Assembly: GCA_002701375.1 (NCBI GenBank)
Contig: NZVB01000022.1
Coordinates: 1 to 39,568 of the forward strand
Source: Cyanobium sp. NAT70
GTDB taxonomy: Bacteria > Cyanobacteriota > Cyanobacteriia > PCC-6307 > Cyanobiaceae
DNA: 39,568 nucleotides
Direction of reading: 5' to 3'
Shown here: in pieces, positions 10,624 through 21,283 of the stretch
Layout of the letters: every line of letters begins with the position of its first letter
Numbering within the stretch: position 1 is the stretch's first letter
Made by a program: the position numbers and the translations under genes
Notes under the pieces: model-generated
The model's input: the letters and a program-made list of their open reading frames with translations, nothing else
Database searches by the model: none
What the model was told of the DNA's origin: nothing

Positions 10624-10668
10624 CGAGAAGGAGGCGGCGGAATGGATCCATTCAGATTCCCATGCGGC

Positions 10669-11085
10669 TTAGACCGCGAAAGAGCTCCCGCAGCCGCAGG
10701 TTTGGGTGGCGTTCGGATTGGTGAAGTTGAAACCGCCACCGATGAGGGCAGTGCTGAAGTCAAGTTGCATGCCGTAGATGTAAAGCAAACTCTTGGGATC
10801 GCAAATCACACGAAAGCTGTTGCCATCTGGCGCTTCGTAGTCGTAGGTCTCGTCGTCGTCAAGGATGTCGGAGGAGGGGACGAAATCCATCGTGTAGCTC
10901 ATCCCACTACAGCCGCCGGATCTCACGCCCACGCGCAAGACTTGATCAGTGCCTTGATCGTGGCAGAGCCGAGCCAATTGCTGCATTGCAGTGGCTGTAA
11001 TCAAAATGCCTTTGCCGTCGCGTGCGGTGTGGGCCGTCGCGTTCGTGGTGGTGCTGGTCATCGACGCACGGTGAGATGCCCTCAC
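10669..11085 (-). CDS. HesB/IscA/SufA-type iron-sulfur cluster assembly accessory protein
   Basis: LRVGVRSGGCSGMSYTMDF and C-terminal TCGCGSSF cysteine motifs. Confidence 0.92.
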   Translation of the reverse strand: MRASHRASMTSTTTNATAHTARDGKGILITATAMQQLARLCHDQGTDQVLRVGVRSGGCSGMSYTMDFVPSSDILDDDETYDYEAPDGNSFRVICDPKSLLYIYGMQLDFSTALIGGGFNFTNPNATQTCGCGSSFAV

Positions 11086-11130
11086 TTTATGGAGCCTGAT
11101 TCATAGAGTCTTGCAAGTTGCACGAAGCAG

Positions 11131-12597
11131 TTGCGGGTCGCGATTGTCGGTTCCGGGCTCGCTGGCCTCTCCGCTGCGGTTGATCTCGTTGATGCCGGGC
11201 ATTCGGTTGATCTCTATGAGGCCAGGCCATTCATGGGCGGGAAGGTTGGCAGCTGGGTGGATCAGGGCGGCAATCACATTGAGATGGGATTGCACGTCTT
11301 TTTCTTCAATTACGCCAACTTGTTTGCCTTGATGCGCAAAGTGGGGGCGATCGACAATCTGCTCCCCAAGGAGCACACCCATCTTTTTGTCAATCGAGGG
11401 GGAGATGTACGTGAGCTCGATTTCCGCTTCCCCCTTGGTGCACCCTTCAACGGTTTGAAGGCCTTTTTCACGACTTCACAACTGGGTTGGATCGACAAGC
11501 TGCGCAACGCTTTGGCGTTAGGAACCAGTCCAATCGTTCGCGGCCTGGTGGATTACGAGGGGGCAATGCGAACAATTCGTGAGCTTGATGCCATCAGCTT
11601 TCAAACTTGGTTTGTGGGTCATGGCGGTAGCCCTGAAAGCATCAGAAGCATGTGGAATCCGATTGCTTATGCCCTTGGCTTCATCGATTGCGAAGCGATT
11701 TCGGCGCGCTGCATGTTGACCATCTTCATGATGTTTGCCTCGAAGACGGAAGCCTCGAAACTCAATTTGCTGAAGGGTTCACCGCATCGTTGGCTCACAG
11801 GACCAATCGTTCAATACATCGAGGCTCGCGGCGGCCGATTGCATCTGCGTCATCGAGTTAAGTCAGTGCGGTTTAGTGATGCCGAATCACCCGAGGTCAC
11901 AGGCCTTGAACTGGGCACTCCAGAAGGGGATATCCACATTGAAGCGGATGCCTATTTGGCGGCATGTGATGTGCCTGGGATTCAACGATTGCTCCCGCAG
12001 GAGTGGCGGCGTTTCCCCCAGTTTGAGGCCATTCATCGCCTTGAAGCCGTGCCTGTCGCCACGGTGCAACTCCGTTATGACGGCTGGGTGACAGAGCTTG
12101 GTGAAGAACAAGAGCCTCAGCGTCACGATCTGGCCAATCCAACCGGCCTCAATAATTTGCTGTACACGGCAGATGCCGATTTCAGTTGTTTTGCAGATCT
12201 CGCTTTGGCTAGCCCTGAGGATTACCGCAAGGACGGTCAAGGTTCACTTTTGCAGTGTGTTTTGACGCCAGGAGATCCCTGGATTGCCAAGTCTGTTGAG
12301 GACATCGTCGTGCACACAGATCGACAGGTTCGAGAGCTGTTCCCCTCGGCCGGCAACCTGAACTTGATTTGGAGCAATGTTGTGAAATTGGCACAGTCTC
12401 TGTATCGCGAGGCTCCAGGGATGGATCCTTATCGTCCTGCGCAGCGGACGCCAATCGATAACTTTTTCCTTGCAGGGAGCTACACCCGTCAGGACTACAT
12501 CGACTCGATGGAGGGCGCCACGATGAGTGGCCATCTCGCAGCAGCTGAAATCATGAAACGGCCGGCGCAGTTGGCAAAGAACGCAGCAGTGGCATAA
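11131..12597 (+). CDS. crtQ: 9,9'-di-cis-zeta-carotene desaturase
   Basis: [43 protein letters not shown] motif; [26 protein letters not shown]-terminal [26 protein letters not shown] start; an in-frame stop lies just upstream. Confidence 0.93.
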   Translation: MRVAIVGSGLAGLSAAVDLVDAGHSVDLYEARPFMGGKVGSWVDQGGNHIEMGLHVFFFNYANLFALMRKVGAIDNLLPKEHTHLFVNRGGDVRELDFRFPLGAPFNGLKAFFTTSQLGWIDKLRNALALGTSPIVRGLVDYEGAMRTIRELDAISFQTWFVGHGGSPESIRSMWNPIAYALGFIDCEAISARCMLTIFMMFASKTEASKLNLLKGSPHRWLTGPIVQYIEARGGRLHLRHRVKSVRFSDAESPEVTGLELGTPEGDIHIEADAYLAACDVPGIQRLLPQEWRRFPQFEAIHRLEAVPVATVQLRYDGWVTELGEEQEPQRHDLANPTGLNNLLYTADADFSCFADLALASPEDYRKDGQGSLLQCVLTPGDPWIAKSVEDIVVHTDRQVRELFPSAGNLNLIWSNVVKLAQSLYREAPGMDPYRPAQRTPIDNFFLAGSYTRQDYIDSMEGATMSGHLAAAEIMKRPAQLAKNAAVA

Positions 12598-12599
12598 CG

Positions 12600-13037
12600 A
12601 TGGGACGTTGGCTCGAGCACACTGTCACGACTGAGGTCCGCGCTTCGGCAGAGCGGGTTTGGCAGGTTTGGAGCGATCTTGAGGCGATGCCGCGTTGGAT
12701 GCGTTGGATCGAATCGGTGAAAACCCTTGACGATCCTGATCTCACCGATTGGACCTTAGAAGCCCAAGGATTTCGCTTTCACTGGAAAGCCCGGATCAGT
12801 CAGAGAGTTGAAGCGCAGCAGCTGCATTGGCAGTCCGTTGGCGGTTTGCCGACGAAGGGTGCTGTTCGCTTCTATCCACAGTCTGCCGAGCGGACTGTGG
12901 TCAAACTCACCGTGTCCTACGAACTGCCTTTGGTCTTGGCACCATTGATGGAGCCAAGCATCCTGGGGGGAATTGTCACGAAGGAGCTTCAGGCGAATCT
13001 TGACCGTTTCCGGGACCTGGTGGAAGCCGGCGATTAA
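12600..13037 (+). CDS. SRPBCC-family (cyclase/dehydrase-type) protein
   Basis: TTEVRASAERVWQVWSDLEAMPRWMRWIESVKTLDDP; directly follows crtQ. Confidence 0.82.
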   Translation: MGRWLEHTVTTEVRASAERVWQVWSDLEAMPRWMRWIESVKTLDDPDLTDWTLEAQGFRFHWKARISQRVEAQQLHWQSVGGLPTKGAVRFYPQSAERTVVKLTVSYELPLVLAPLMEPSILGGIVTKELQANLDRFRDLVEAGD

Positions 13038-13593
13038 ACCGTCGCTGTCTCGTGTGTTCGCGGGAATGATCTTGTTTGGCTTAATCGCTGGTTGTGAACA
13101 GGAGTCTTCTCCCTCCGCGGACATCAATCGCCAGCCTTTATCTCAGCGCTCTCCAACTGAGCAGATTCGGGGTCCCGTGAATCGTGTCATCCCAGATCTT
13201 GGATTGACGCCTTTGCCTACTGCACAGCAGGTCAAGGCAGCTGCACCTGGCGGTCGGGCCGATCCCTTTGCTCCCTTGCCACAAGTGATCGCTCAGCGGA
13301 ATTCCGATGCGACCAATCCAATGAATCCTGATGCGGGAGATACGGACGGACAAGCTGACCTGGGTGCAGGACTCAAACTCACTGGAGTGATCCGTGTGGG
13401 GGGACAGCAGCGTGCCTTCGTGCGAACGGATCGTGCCAGCGGGGTGGTTTGCGTCGGACCCCAGGGACGTTGTGGTGTTGAGACGCCGTTGCTGCTGCCG
13501 GCAGGCTGGTCAGTTCTCACGATCGATGTCCAGCGCGGCTGCATCCGTTTGGAACAGAACGGAAAGCCTCAGGAGGCTGTTTGTATGGCCTGA
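12973..13593 (+). CDS. Putative lipoprotein
   Basis: Signal segment VFAGMILFGLIAGC (lipobox LIAGC), Pro/Gln-rich linker, GRADPFAPLPQ, small C-terminal beta domain. Exact start uncertain. Confidence 0.6.
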   Translation: MSRRSFRRILTVSGTWWKPAIKPSLSRVFAGMILFGLIAGCEQESSPSADINRQPLSQRSPTEQIRGPVNRVIPDLGLTPLPTAQQVKAAAPGGRADPFAPLPQVIAQRNSDATNPMNPDAGDTDGQADLGAGLKLTGVIRVGGQQRAFVRTDRASGVVCVGPQGRCGVETPLLLPAGWSVLTIDVQRGCIRLEQNGKPQEAVCMA

Positions 13594-14396
13594 AGGCAGG
13601 CCGCCACAAGTCCTTCCAAATCGTGAGGGTTCGCTTCTGCATCCACGCGTCCGAAACGGGCCTTGCAACTGCGGCTTGTTTGGGGGCCGATCGAGATCAG
13701 TTTCAGCTGGTTCAGGTGTTGCATCCAGCCAGGTCCGAATCGTTGTTCGAGCAGAAGGGCAGTGTGGTCGGCTGTCTTGCCACTGCTGAAGGTGATGGCA
13801 TCCACGTCGCTGTTGCCCAAGGCTTCTGCCGTTTGATCAGGCATGGATGCTGGGCAACGCGATTCATAGGCAGCGACTTCGACCACGCGTACACCGGCTT
13901 CACCAAAGGCGTCTGCCAGCACAGTGCGGCCGCCGCTTTGCACTCTTGGCAGCAGCATTCTCAACCCCCAACCAGAAACGGGGAAATGCTCGATCAAGCT
14001 GTCGGCGACAAACTCAGGCGGAACAAAATCCGCTCCGGAGCCCAGCTCTTTCAGAACACGGGCGGTCTTGCGGCCGACAGCCGCGATTTTTAGGGTTTTG
14101 GGCCTGCGTGCGAGACAACGGCCGAGGCGCTGCAATCGTTGTTCCACCGCTTGCACTCCATTGGCACTGGAAAACACCAGCCAATGAAAATTGTCCAGAT
14201 CGGATAAAGCGTCATCGAGGGGGCCCCACTGATCAGGTGGGCCGATCTCAAGGGCAGGCAGATCCAACACCTGGGCGCCTTGCTGTTCGAGCAGCCGTTT
14301 GGCCTCCCCTTGCTGCTCGGCGGCGCGGGTGACCACCACAGTGCAATGGCTGAGGCTGCTTGTGTTCGGGCTGAGGTTGCTGAGGCTACTGCTCAT
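13569..14396 (-). CDS. hemD: Uroporphyrinogen-III synthase
   Basis: VVVTRAAEQQGEAKRLLEQQGAQVLDLPALEI, WLVFSSANGVQAV, AAVGRKTARVL, DAITFSSGKTADH, LISIGPQTSRSC. Confidence 0.9.
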   Translation of the reverse strand: MSSSLSNLSPNTSSLSHCTVVVTRAAEQQGEAKRLLEQQGAQVLDLPALEIGPPDQWGPLDDALSDLDNFHWLVFSSANGVQAVEQRLQRLGRCLARRPKTLKIAAVGRKTARVLKELGSGADFVPPEFVADSLIEHFPVSGWGLRMLLPRVQSGGRTVLADAFGEAGVRVVEVAAYESRCPASMPDQTAEALGNSDVDAITFSSGKTADHTALLLEQRFGPGWMQHLNQLKLISIGPQTSRSCKARFGRVDAEANPHDLEGLVAACLQAIQTAS

Positions 14397-15595
14397 GCGA
14401 TTGGCTCCGGATCCAGCTTGACGATGGCTTGGGCTTTCTCCCGCAGGGCACGGGCGTCATCGTCGCGGCCTTGCTCCTTCAGCAGTGCAATAGCGCGACG
14501 GAATCCTGCCCGAGCGCCGTCGATGTCACCACCCATCAATCGCGCTACAGCGTTGTTTTGGTGGCATTCAGCGTTGTTGGGATCCAGCTCGAGCGCCCGC
14601 TGATAAGCCTCCAGTGCTGCGGCAGTATTTCCATGGCGCCGTTGCATCAAGCCGAGGTTGTACCAACCGAGCGCGACTTCTGGTGCTCGTTGGGTCGCGG
14701 TTTGCGTGAGAGCAATGGCTTCGACGAGCTGTCCTTGCTCCATCAACCTGGCCGCCAGGTTGAGTCGGGCGCCGAGGCTGATGCGCGTGTCCAGTGGGAT
14801 CTCGAGGGCTTGCCGGTAGCAGGCGATGGCCCCCGGGACATCGGAAGGCGTCATCGCCAATGCGAGGTGGAGCAACAGCTCGTAGCGCTCTGCGTCTTGA
14901 AGGTTGGTCTGGGTCAATCCGAGACGCAGCATCTCGATAGCCTCGTTGAGCTTGCCCTCGCTAATCAAAAGCCCGCCAAGCTTGGCGCTGGCATAGGGAT
15001 CACCGGGTTTTCTTTCGAGCTCAGATTGCATCGCCTGCCGCAATCGGTCCGATTTGTCGGTGCCGGCGAGCAGTTCTGGGCGGTAGCCGTCATGCAAGAT
15101 GGCTGGCTCTGTGCAATCGGCGATGCGCCACTTGGGCTCGTTCTCCAGGAGGGAGCGCACACTGTCGTCGATCATTGAGTGGTACGGCCTGCTCCAGCGG
15201 ATGGCGGGATGGCGGCGGAACAAGCGGCTGACTCTTGAGTAAGGGGCCATGGCGGCACCCACCTCGTAGCGGAGCAGGTTGATCACCAAGACATCCGGTT
15301 GGGCCATCAGGGCCTTGAGGCTGGGAATGGCCTCTGGACGCAGTTGTTCGTCTGCATCGAGCACGAGGACCCATTCGCCGCTCAGGAAATCCAAAGCGCT
15401 ATTGCGGGCAGGAGCGAAGTCGCCTGGCCATGTGATTTGTTCCACCCGAGCACCAGCGGCTCTGGCGATCTCGATGGTCCGATCTGTCGAGCCCGTGTCG
15501 ACGACTACCATTTCGTCGACCAAGGCTTTGACCGAAGCCAGGCAGTCCCCAAGGCGCGTCTCCTCGTTGCGCACAATCATTGAGAGACTGAGCAT
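14393..15595 (-). CDS. GT2-family glycosyltransferase fused to TPR repeats
   Basis: MLSLSMIVRNEETRLGDCLASVKALVDEMVVVDTGSTDRTIEIA...WVLVLDADEQL, then TPRs (ALGWYNLGLMQRRHGNTAAALEAYQRALELDPNNAECHQNNAVA). Confidence 0.9.
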   Translation of the reverse strand: MLSLSMIVRNEETRLGDCLASVKALVDEMVVVDTGSTDRTIEIARAAGARVEQITWPGDFAPARNSALDFLSGEWVLVLDADEQLRPEAIPSLKALMAQPDVLVINLLRYEVGAAMAPYSRVSRLFRRHPAIRWSRPYHSMIDDSVRSLLENEPKWRIADCTEPAILHDGYRPELLAGTDKSDRLRQAMQSELERKPGDPYASAKLGGLLISEGKLNEAIEMLRLGLTQTNLQDAERYELLLHLALAMTPSDVPGAIACYRQALEIPLDTRISLGARLNLAARLMEQGQLVEAIALTQTATQRAPEVALGWYNLGLMQRRHGNTAAALEAYQRALELDPNNAECHQNNAVARLMGGDIDGARAGFRRAIALLKEQGRDDDARALREKAQAIVKLDPEPIA

Positions 15596-15786
15596 TGGCA
15601 ACGGCTGTGGAGTAGGCGCGAGGATAAGGCGGTCAGTCCATGGCTGAGCTGTCGACGACCAGAAGTGAAGTTGCAAGCGTTTGTTTAGGTTCTCATCAGT
15701 CCCTCACTGACTCAGGTCGTTCAGTGATGGAGCTGAAGCGATGAGAGACAACCTTTAAAGAGTTGATTGCTGTGGTCGCAGGAGTT

Positions 15787-17409
15787 TTAGTCCGTAAAGT
15801 CTCGTTGGTTGGCCGTTTGGTTAGGACGGCCTAGCAGCTGCGTTAGCAGTTGTCGTTGTGCTTCAGGCATCTGTCCTGGGCTGTATCCCGCTGGAATATC
15901 GGGCTCCAAAACAGCGTCGAGCTCGTCCCAGAGATAGGGGCTCCCATACACCGCGAGGCCGCTGAGGCGCTTGCAGCGTTGAAGCTGCTGAACAACAGCT
16001 CGCCAGGGTTCCTGTTGATCCCGATCGCCTCGGAAGGGATTTCCCCGCAGGAACAGTTGTAGAAGTACGGGCCCATCGCCAAGCCGATCGAGAGCTAAAG
16101 GTGCATTGGGGTCGTTCTGCCAGGGAGAAACGCCTTGCCCATGAATGACAACATTGCGAAATCCTTGCAGGCTGGGCAGCTGTAGAGCCGGAGCTACACC
16201 GGCTAAAGCTGGGCAAGGGAACACCCCATCGACTCGGATCAGGTTGACTCCCGGTCCTACTGCTAGACCATCGACTGCTCGGGCGCTGATGCAGGCTTGG
16301 ATCAGGTCGGCTTCCAGAGTCCTGTCTTCCTGGTTAGCGATCGCTGGATTTCCGATAGCGGTCGTGGTCGTGCGCTTCAGGGCCTGCCTGCGACGTTCCC
16401 AGGCTTCGTCCAAGCGCTTCAAGGGCAGTCGTCCTGTCCTGAAGGCTGAATGGAGGCCATCAATGGCTGCGTTGGCATCAGCCGGCATCAGGATTAAGTC
16501 AGCCCCCGCTTCAAAGGCCAACACGGCTGCCGTCGCTGCGTCGTAGCGGCCGGCGATCGCTTCCATCACCAAGGCATCGGTGACCACGAGTCCTTGAAAT
16601 CCCAGGTCATGGCGCAGCAGATCGGTGAGCACCGCCGCAGAGAGAGTGGCTGGATGGTCCCGGTCCAGCTGCGGTAGCAGCAAGTGAGCTGTCATCACGC
16701 TGTCGACACCGGCGGCGATCGCGGCGCGGAAAGGTGGTAGTTCCATGCGCTCCAGCCGCTCGCGCCTGTGGCTGAGAACTGGGAGATCGAGGTGCGAATC
16801 ATTGGAAGTGTCCCCATGACCAGGGAAATGCTTGGCGCAACCAAGCACCCCTGCGGAGGAGAGACCTCGCTGGAAGGCCGTGGCTAGGCAGCCTGCGGTG
16901 GCGGGATCTTCACCCCAAGCCCGCACATTGATGACCGGGTTGGCTGGATTGTTATTCACGTCGCAGACGGGACCCAACACCCAATTCAGGCCGCATCGTT
17001 TTGCCTGCTCCCCTGTACAACGGCCAAAACGCTCGGCGAGTTCAACAGCTTTGGCGGGTTGCGTGCGATGCAGTCGACCGAGGGCTAAAGGTGGCATCAA
17101 CCAGCTGGCACCTTCGAAGCGCTGTCCGACCCCTTCCTCGACATCGGCGCAGAAAAGCAACGTCTGATCGCTCCAGCCCTGCAGCTGCCGGGTGCGTTGT
17201 TGCAGCTCAATGGCGCTCCCTCCCAGGAGGATCACACCGCCGACTCCATCAGCGAGCAGCTGTTTGAGTTCTGAGTTGCTTAGTTCCCAGCGTGGGTAGC
17301 GGCGTTGTTGATCGTCCAGATGCCCACTGGCCCGTACAACGATGAGTGCGGCAACACGGCGCCGCAGGTCATCCATCAAGTTGCAGTTCATCGCTTTCCG
17401 GCTGTTCAT
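15787..17409 (-). CDS. nagZ: GH3 beta-N-acetylhexosaminidase
   Basis: [59 protein letters not shown]. Start may be at an internal Met. Confidence 0.85.
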   Translation of the reverse strand: MNSRKAMNCNLMDDLRRRVAALIVVRASGHLDDQQRRYPRWELSNSELKQLLADGVGGVILLGGSAIELQQRTRQLQGWSDQTLLFCADVEEGVGQRFEGASWLMPPLALGRLHRTQPAKAVELAERFGRCTGEQAKRCGLNWVLGPVCDVNNNPANPVINVRAWGEDPATAGCLATAFQRGLSSAGVLGCAKHFPGHGDTSNDSHLDLPVLSHRRERLERMELPPFRAAIAAGVDSVMTAHLLLPQLDRDHPATLSAAVLTDLLRHDLGFQGLVVTDALVMEAIAGRYDAATAAVLAFEAGADLILMPADANAAIDGLHSAFRTGRLPLKRLDEAWERRRQALKRTTTTAIGNPAIANQEDRTLEADLIQACISARAVDGLAVGPGVNLIRVDGVFPCPALAGVAPALQLPSLQGFRNVVIHGQGVSPWQNDPNAPLALDRLGDGPVLLQLFLRGNPFRGDRDQQEPWRAVVQQLQRCKRLSGLAVYGSPYLWDELDAVLEPDIPAGYSPGQMPEAQRQLLTQLLGRPNQTANQRDFTD

Positions 17410-17794
17410 CGCTTCCCGGTGGGATGTCGCCGCGTTCTTGGCGTTCGTCCTCTAGCCGGTTGAGGAGACCAAGAACGGAGGTGCCCTTCTCCAGACCACG
17501 GTCGAGCTGAAACACCACCTCGGGTGCCCTGCGCATCTGCAGCCTTCTTCCGAGTTCTCCCCGCAAAAAACCGCTGGCGGCTTTCAGCCCCTCAAGTACT
17601 TCGCTGCGGGTGTTCTGCTCACCAAAAATGCTGACAAAAATTTTGCAGTGTTGAAGATCACCGGAGACTTCCACTTCGGTGATGCTCACCATGCCCTGGT
17701 GCACGCGTTCGTCGCGAATGCCATTAATCAGAAGTTCACTTGTTTCCTTGCGGATCAGGGCCGCCACCCGTTCCACTCGACGCCCCTGTGCCAT
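17369..17794 (-). CDS. rbfA: Ribosome-binding factor A
   Basis: [18 protein letters not shown]...[24 protein letters not shown]...[35 protein letters not shown]. Confidence 0.93.
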   Translation of the reverse strand: MAQGRRVERVAALIRKETSELLINGIRDERVHQGMVSITEVEVSGDLQHCKIFVSIFGEQNTRSEVLEGLKAASGFLRGELGRRLQMRRAPEVVFQLDRGLEKGTSVLGLLNRLEDERQERGDIPPGSDEQPESDELQLDG

Positions 17795-17801
17795 CTCTCC
17801 T

Positions 17802-18008
17802 TTATGTCAGCGGTGCTGCGTTCACCATGGCACGTAGAACCAGGACGAGGGTGAGGAATCCGCTGATCAGGGCACCGATCAAGGCGACAGCGGTGACGGG
17901 ATTGCTCCGGCGAGCGGCCAGGGGTTCGGCGACGGAGTTCATCACACCCAGCGTGAATGTGATCAAGTAGCGCGGATAGCGCGTGACATTGAGGAAAAAT
18001 TCTCGCAA
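17802..18008 (-). CDS. DUF751-family small membrane protein
   Basis: [30 protein letters not shown]...[25 protein letters not shown]; adjacent to rbfA. Confidence 0.8.
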   Translation of the reverse strand: MREFFLNVTRYPRYLITFTLGVMNSVAEPLAARRSNPVTAVALIGALISGFLTLVLVLRAMVNAAPLT

Positions 18009-19012
18009 GATTCAGGCCTCGGCGGCGTGTTTTGCTGTGAGTGCTATCAAAACAGCAGCTTGCTCCAGAGAATGATGCCCTCATTCATGGTGCGCCAATT
18101 CGGGACCTCCCTGTTTGTGCTGTTCAAAACGGGTTTTGGAGGGTCTCTTGGACTGCGTGAGCTGTTCCATGGTCGAGAAGACGTCTTCACGACCCGTCAT
18201 CAAGGGGTTGAATGCAATTCTGCAGATGGCATCTAGCGCTTCGATTCTGATTTTCCAAAGTTGATGTCGAAGATACGATGTGTGTTTGGTTGGAGCGCAC
18301 TGTTTGTTGTATCGGTTGAGGGGAGAAAGTCTTTTTTTGACGAAGGTTATGTCAGGATAAAAGCGTGTTACTTTGTTTGATTATTTGCATCTTAATCTGT
18401 TTTCTTGATGCGTTGTTCTGATTGCCTTTGCGTAGAGTTGGTTGTGCATTGTTGCTGTCGTCTTGGGGCCTTTGCAAGTTGATAGAAGAGGCTTGCGAGT
18501 CGTTCTTGAGGCATGGAGCAATCTTGTGTTCACTTGTTTCGCCTGCCTTGCTGATGTTGGGCTGCCAAGGATTTGCGGGTGGTGTTTTTCAAGCTCAGAG
18601 ATTGCAGAGGGCATTCAATGAATCCGCCAGCAGCATGGACTCAGTGCAGCGAGCTTAATAAGTTTGTTGAGAATTGATCGGATCTCAGTAGCTCAGTCGC
18701 AAAGGATGTGCTGAATTTATTCAAATTTCAAGGTGTGACTTTCAATAGGCCAAGCTGTACTGCCAAGGGTCTGATGGATAATCAATGTTTTTTGAGGTTG
18801 TGCTATTTCAGTTCTGACTTTCATCGTTCTTGGCTTGCTTGACGCAACAATGTTTGCTTCGCTAGGAGCTAGTAGTTTTGCGATCACGCGGTCTGTATGA
18901 TTTGCCGATCAGCATGAGAAGACATAGGCAGCTAGTGCTCGTTGTAGGTCTTCTAGAATAATTTAACTACAATTATTTGCAGGCAACACGCTCTGTCTGT
19001 GGATCAAAGGCC

Positions 19013-19738
19013 ATGTTGGAACTGCATCAATTTCGCCATTCTGCTTTCTGCTTGAAAGTCCGGATGGTTCTTCAGGCGAAGGGCCTTAGCTATCGGGTTG
19101 TTGAGGTTATGCCTGGTTTAGGACAAGTTGCTTTATTTCGGCTCTCCGGTCAAAGACAGGTGCCAGTTCTTGTGGATGACAATACGGTTGTCGCTGATTC
19201 CAGTGCCATTGCTCGCCATCTTGAGCATGTTGCGCGCGATCCGCAGCTTTTGCCGGCCGATCCTCAGCAAGCGGCTCAAGTGCATTTGATTGAGGATTGG
19301 GCTGATACAACCTTCGCGGCGGCAGGACGATCGGCCCTTGTGCAAGCTGCTGCTTTGGATCCCGAACTGCGTATGGCGTTGCTTCCTGATGAAGTCCCTG
19401 ATCCCCTCCGCTCCGCAATGGGGGCCATTCCTGGTGGATGGGTGAACACCGTGACGGAGCTTGTTCAGCAGGGGGAACGTGCCGACTTGTTGGCCAGTCT
19501 CGAGCAGCTTGCTCGGTCTGTTGAAAGCAGCCCATGGCTGGTTGGAACAGCGATGAGCATGGCCGATCTTGCTGTAGCCGCTCAGCTGTCCTTGTTGAGA
19601 TTTCCACCTTCGTCTGGAACGCCACTGGCCGGGAAAGGGGTTCCGGGTTTAAGCGACCACCCAAAATTGCAATCCTTGTTTCACTGGCGTGATCAGCTCG
19701 AGCTCAAGTTGATGGAGCGCTCTCTCGAAGAGGTGTGA
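19013..19738 (+). CDS. Glutathione S-transferase family protein
   Basis: MLELHQFRHSAFCLKVRMVLQAKGLSYRVVEV...GQRQVPVLVDDNTVVADSSAIARHLE thioredoxin-fold GST N-domain; helical C-domain. Confidence 0.88.
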   Translation: MLELHQFRHSAFCLKVRMVLQAKGLSYRVVEVMPGLGQVALFRLSGQRQVPVLVDDNTVVADSSAIARHLEHVARDPQLLPADPQQAAQVHLIEDWADTTFAAAGRSALVQAAALDPELRMALLPDEVPDPLRSAMGAIPGGWVNTVTELVQQGERADLLASLEQLARSVESSPWLVGTAMSMADLAVAAQLSLLRFPPSSGTPLAGKGVPGLSDHPKLQSLFHWRDQLELKLMERSLEEV

Positions 19739-20390
19739 ACCGCAGCTTGTAGCGATGACTCGCCACTGCTTGATCTCGTAAGGCCTCACCAGGAGCTTGA
19801 AATCGAGCTTGCCATTGTTCGGCGCAGATCTCTGAAGGGTCATCCTCACAATGTCGATAGCGGCTGAGTGTTTCGATGCGGCTGAGACGGGGAGGTCCTG
19901 GAGCATGCAGGATTTGCAGCACTAGTTCATCGGCAAGAAAGCTGTCGCCATCCGGTGTTTCTTGTCGCCGACCGACGACGCTGGTTTCGAGTCGTTGATC
20001 TCCTTTCAATTGCGCCATTTGACGATTGGCGGTGTGAGGGTCGACCTCAACTCGTAGGAGTTGATCGCCCAAAACGATTGCCCCGAGGGACAAGGTGTTG
20101 AAAGCGCGATCGGCCACTAAGAGGTTCCGGTGATCGCGGTTAAAGCGGGCTTGATGCATCAGAGAGGCGTCTGGATCGTCAGGATCCAAGCTCTGCACTT
20201 GCCAGAGCCCACTGAACCAGTCTGGGTAGATCAAGTCATCACCCAGGCCTGGACGCGTCAAGGGACCCGGCAGAGTCCAGTTCGGCCAGGTCGCGATGCG
20301 TTGCTGGAGCGGAGAGGGCATCGCTTGGACAGGCGCTCCGCTGAGCAGGATGGATCCGATCATCAGCAGCGCTAACAATCGTTTTGTCAT
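19704..20390 (-). CDS. Secreted conserved cyanobacterial protein (DUF6816-like)
   Basis: Signal peptide MTKRLLALLMIGSILLSGAPVQA; LGDDLIYPDWFSGLWQVQS, VADRAFNTLSLGAIVLG, DELVLQILHAPGPPRLSRIETLSRY. Confidence 0.7.
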   Translation of the reverse strand: MTKRLLALLMIGSILLSGAPVQAMPSPLQQRIATWPNWTLPGPLTRPGLGDDLIYPDWFSGLWQVQSLDPDDPDASLMHQARFNRDHRNLLVADRAFNTLSLGAIVLGDQLLRVEVDPHTANRQMAQLKGDQRLETSVVGRRQETPDGDSFLADELVLQILHAPGPPRLSRIETLSRYRHCEDDPSEICAEQWQARFQAPGEALRDQAVASHRYKLRFTPLRESAPST

Positions 20391-20652
20391 GTCTGATCCA
20401 CTGATCCGTGCCTGTGATGACTATGTGGTTCTTGAGCCAGGCAAGCCGGAGCGGCTGCTCAGTGCTGAGGCCACCCTGGCATGGCTTAGCGGGTGGCTGG
20501 AAACTTTGGATCCCCTCCCTCTGGATCTTCGCGATCAGCCGTCTTCGCAGGCTGCGGCACAACGTTTGCTGGATACTGCCTGCGATTTGGAGTTAAGCCC
20601 TGGGGTGACGCTTCAATGGTTTGCTATTCGACTGGAGCCGCCGGAGCGGTGA
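20389..20652 (+). CDS. Chlororespiratory reduction 7 (CRR7)-like protein
   Basis: MSDPLIRACDDYVVLEPGKPERLLSAEATLAWLSGWLE...AAAQRLLDTACDLELSPGVTLQWFAIRLE resembles CRR7-family proteins. Confidence 0.75.
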   Translation: MSDPLIRACDDYVVLEPGKPERLLSAEATLAWLSGWLETLDPLPLDLRDQPSSQAAAQRLLDTACDLELSPGVTLQWFAIRLEPPER

Positions 20653-20655
20653 GAC

Positions 20656-21231
20656 CTAGTCATCCCGGCGTTTTGTGGGGTCTTTGAGCAGCTGCGGAAG
20701 CAACTGCAAGATCCCGTCAGCGACCAGTTCAGGTGTTTCGTTTTGGATCACGACAGTGAGATCTGCTTCGGCATAGAGAGGCCGCCGTTCGTTGAGCAGC
20801 GCATCGATGGCTGCTGCTGGATCTGGTTGCTGGAGCAGCGGTCGTTCCGTCTGATCAGCTTGCAGGCGAGCGAGCAATTGTTCTCGTTCCACATCCAGCC
20901 AGATCACGATGCCTTGATGCAGCATTCCCCAGTTTTCTGAGCGAATCACCATGCCACCACCGGTCGCGACCACCAGGGAATGGCGTTGGCTGATGGCACT
21001 GAGCACTTGGGTCTCAATCGATCGAAATCCTTGTTCCCCATCACGCTGGAAGATCTCTGGAATGGTGCAACCTGCGACCTGTTCGATCACAGCGTCGGCA
21101 TCGACAAATCCATAGCCGAGGCGTTGCGCCAGGGGGCGTCCTGTGCTGCTTTTGCCGCTCCCCATCATTCCTATGAGGTAGAGACTGCGTCCGGCTAGAC
21201 GCTGTTTGAGGGATGGGTCGGCCTCTGCCAT
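20656..21231 (-). CDS. aroK: Shikimate kinase
   Basis: [35 protein letters not shown]-loop; [20 protein letters not shown]. Confidence 0.95.
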   Translation of the reverse strand: MAEADPSLKQRLAGRSLYLIGMMGSGKSSTGRPLAQRLGYGFVDADAVIEQVAGCTIPEIFQRDGEQGFRSIETQVLSAISQRHSLVVATGGGMVIRSENWGMLHQGIVIWLDVEREQLLARLQADQTERPLLQQPDPAAAIDALLNERRPLYAEADLTVVIQNETPELVADGILQLLPQLLKDPTKRRDD

Positions 21232-21283
21232 GTCTCGGATGACTGGACTAGCTCATTAGGATGCCTTCCGGCCGAAATGTCAC

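Noticed and set aside
12973-13593. Possible PilP-like pilus lipoprotein identity
   Set aside because: The GRADPFAPLP segment and small beta domain are only suggestive and no neighbouring pil genes are present; kept as a generic lipoprotein.
18027-18658. Short ORFs (18027-18236, 18422-18658, 18381-18614) in the large intergenic gap
   Set aside because: No motif, odd composition, no operon context; insufficient to call as genes.
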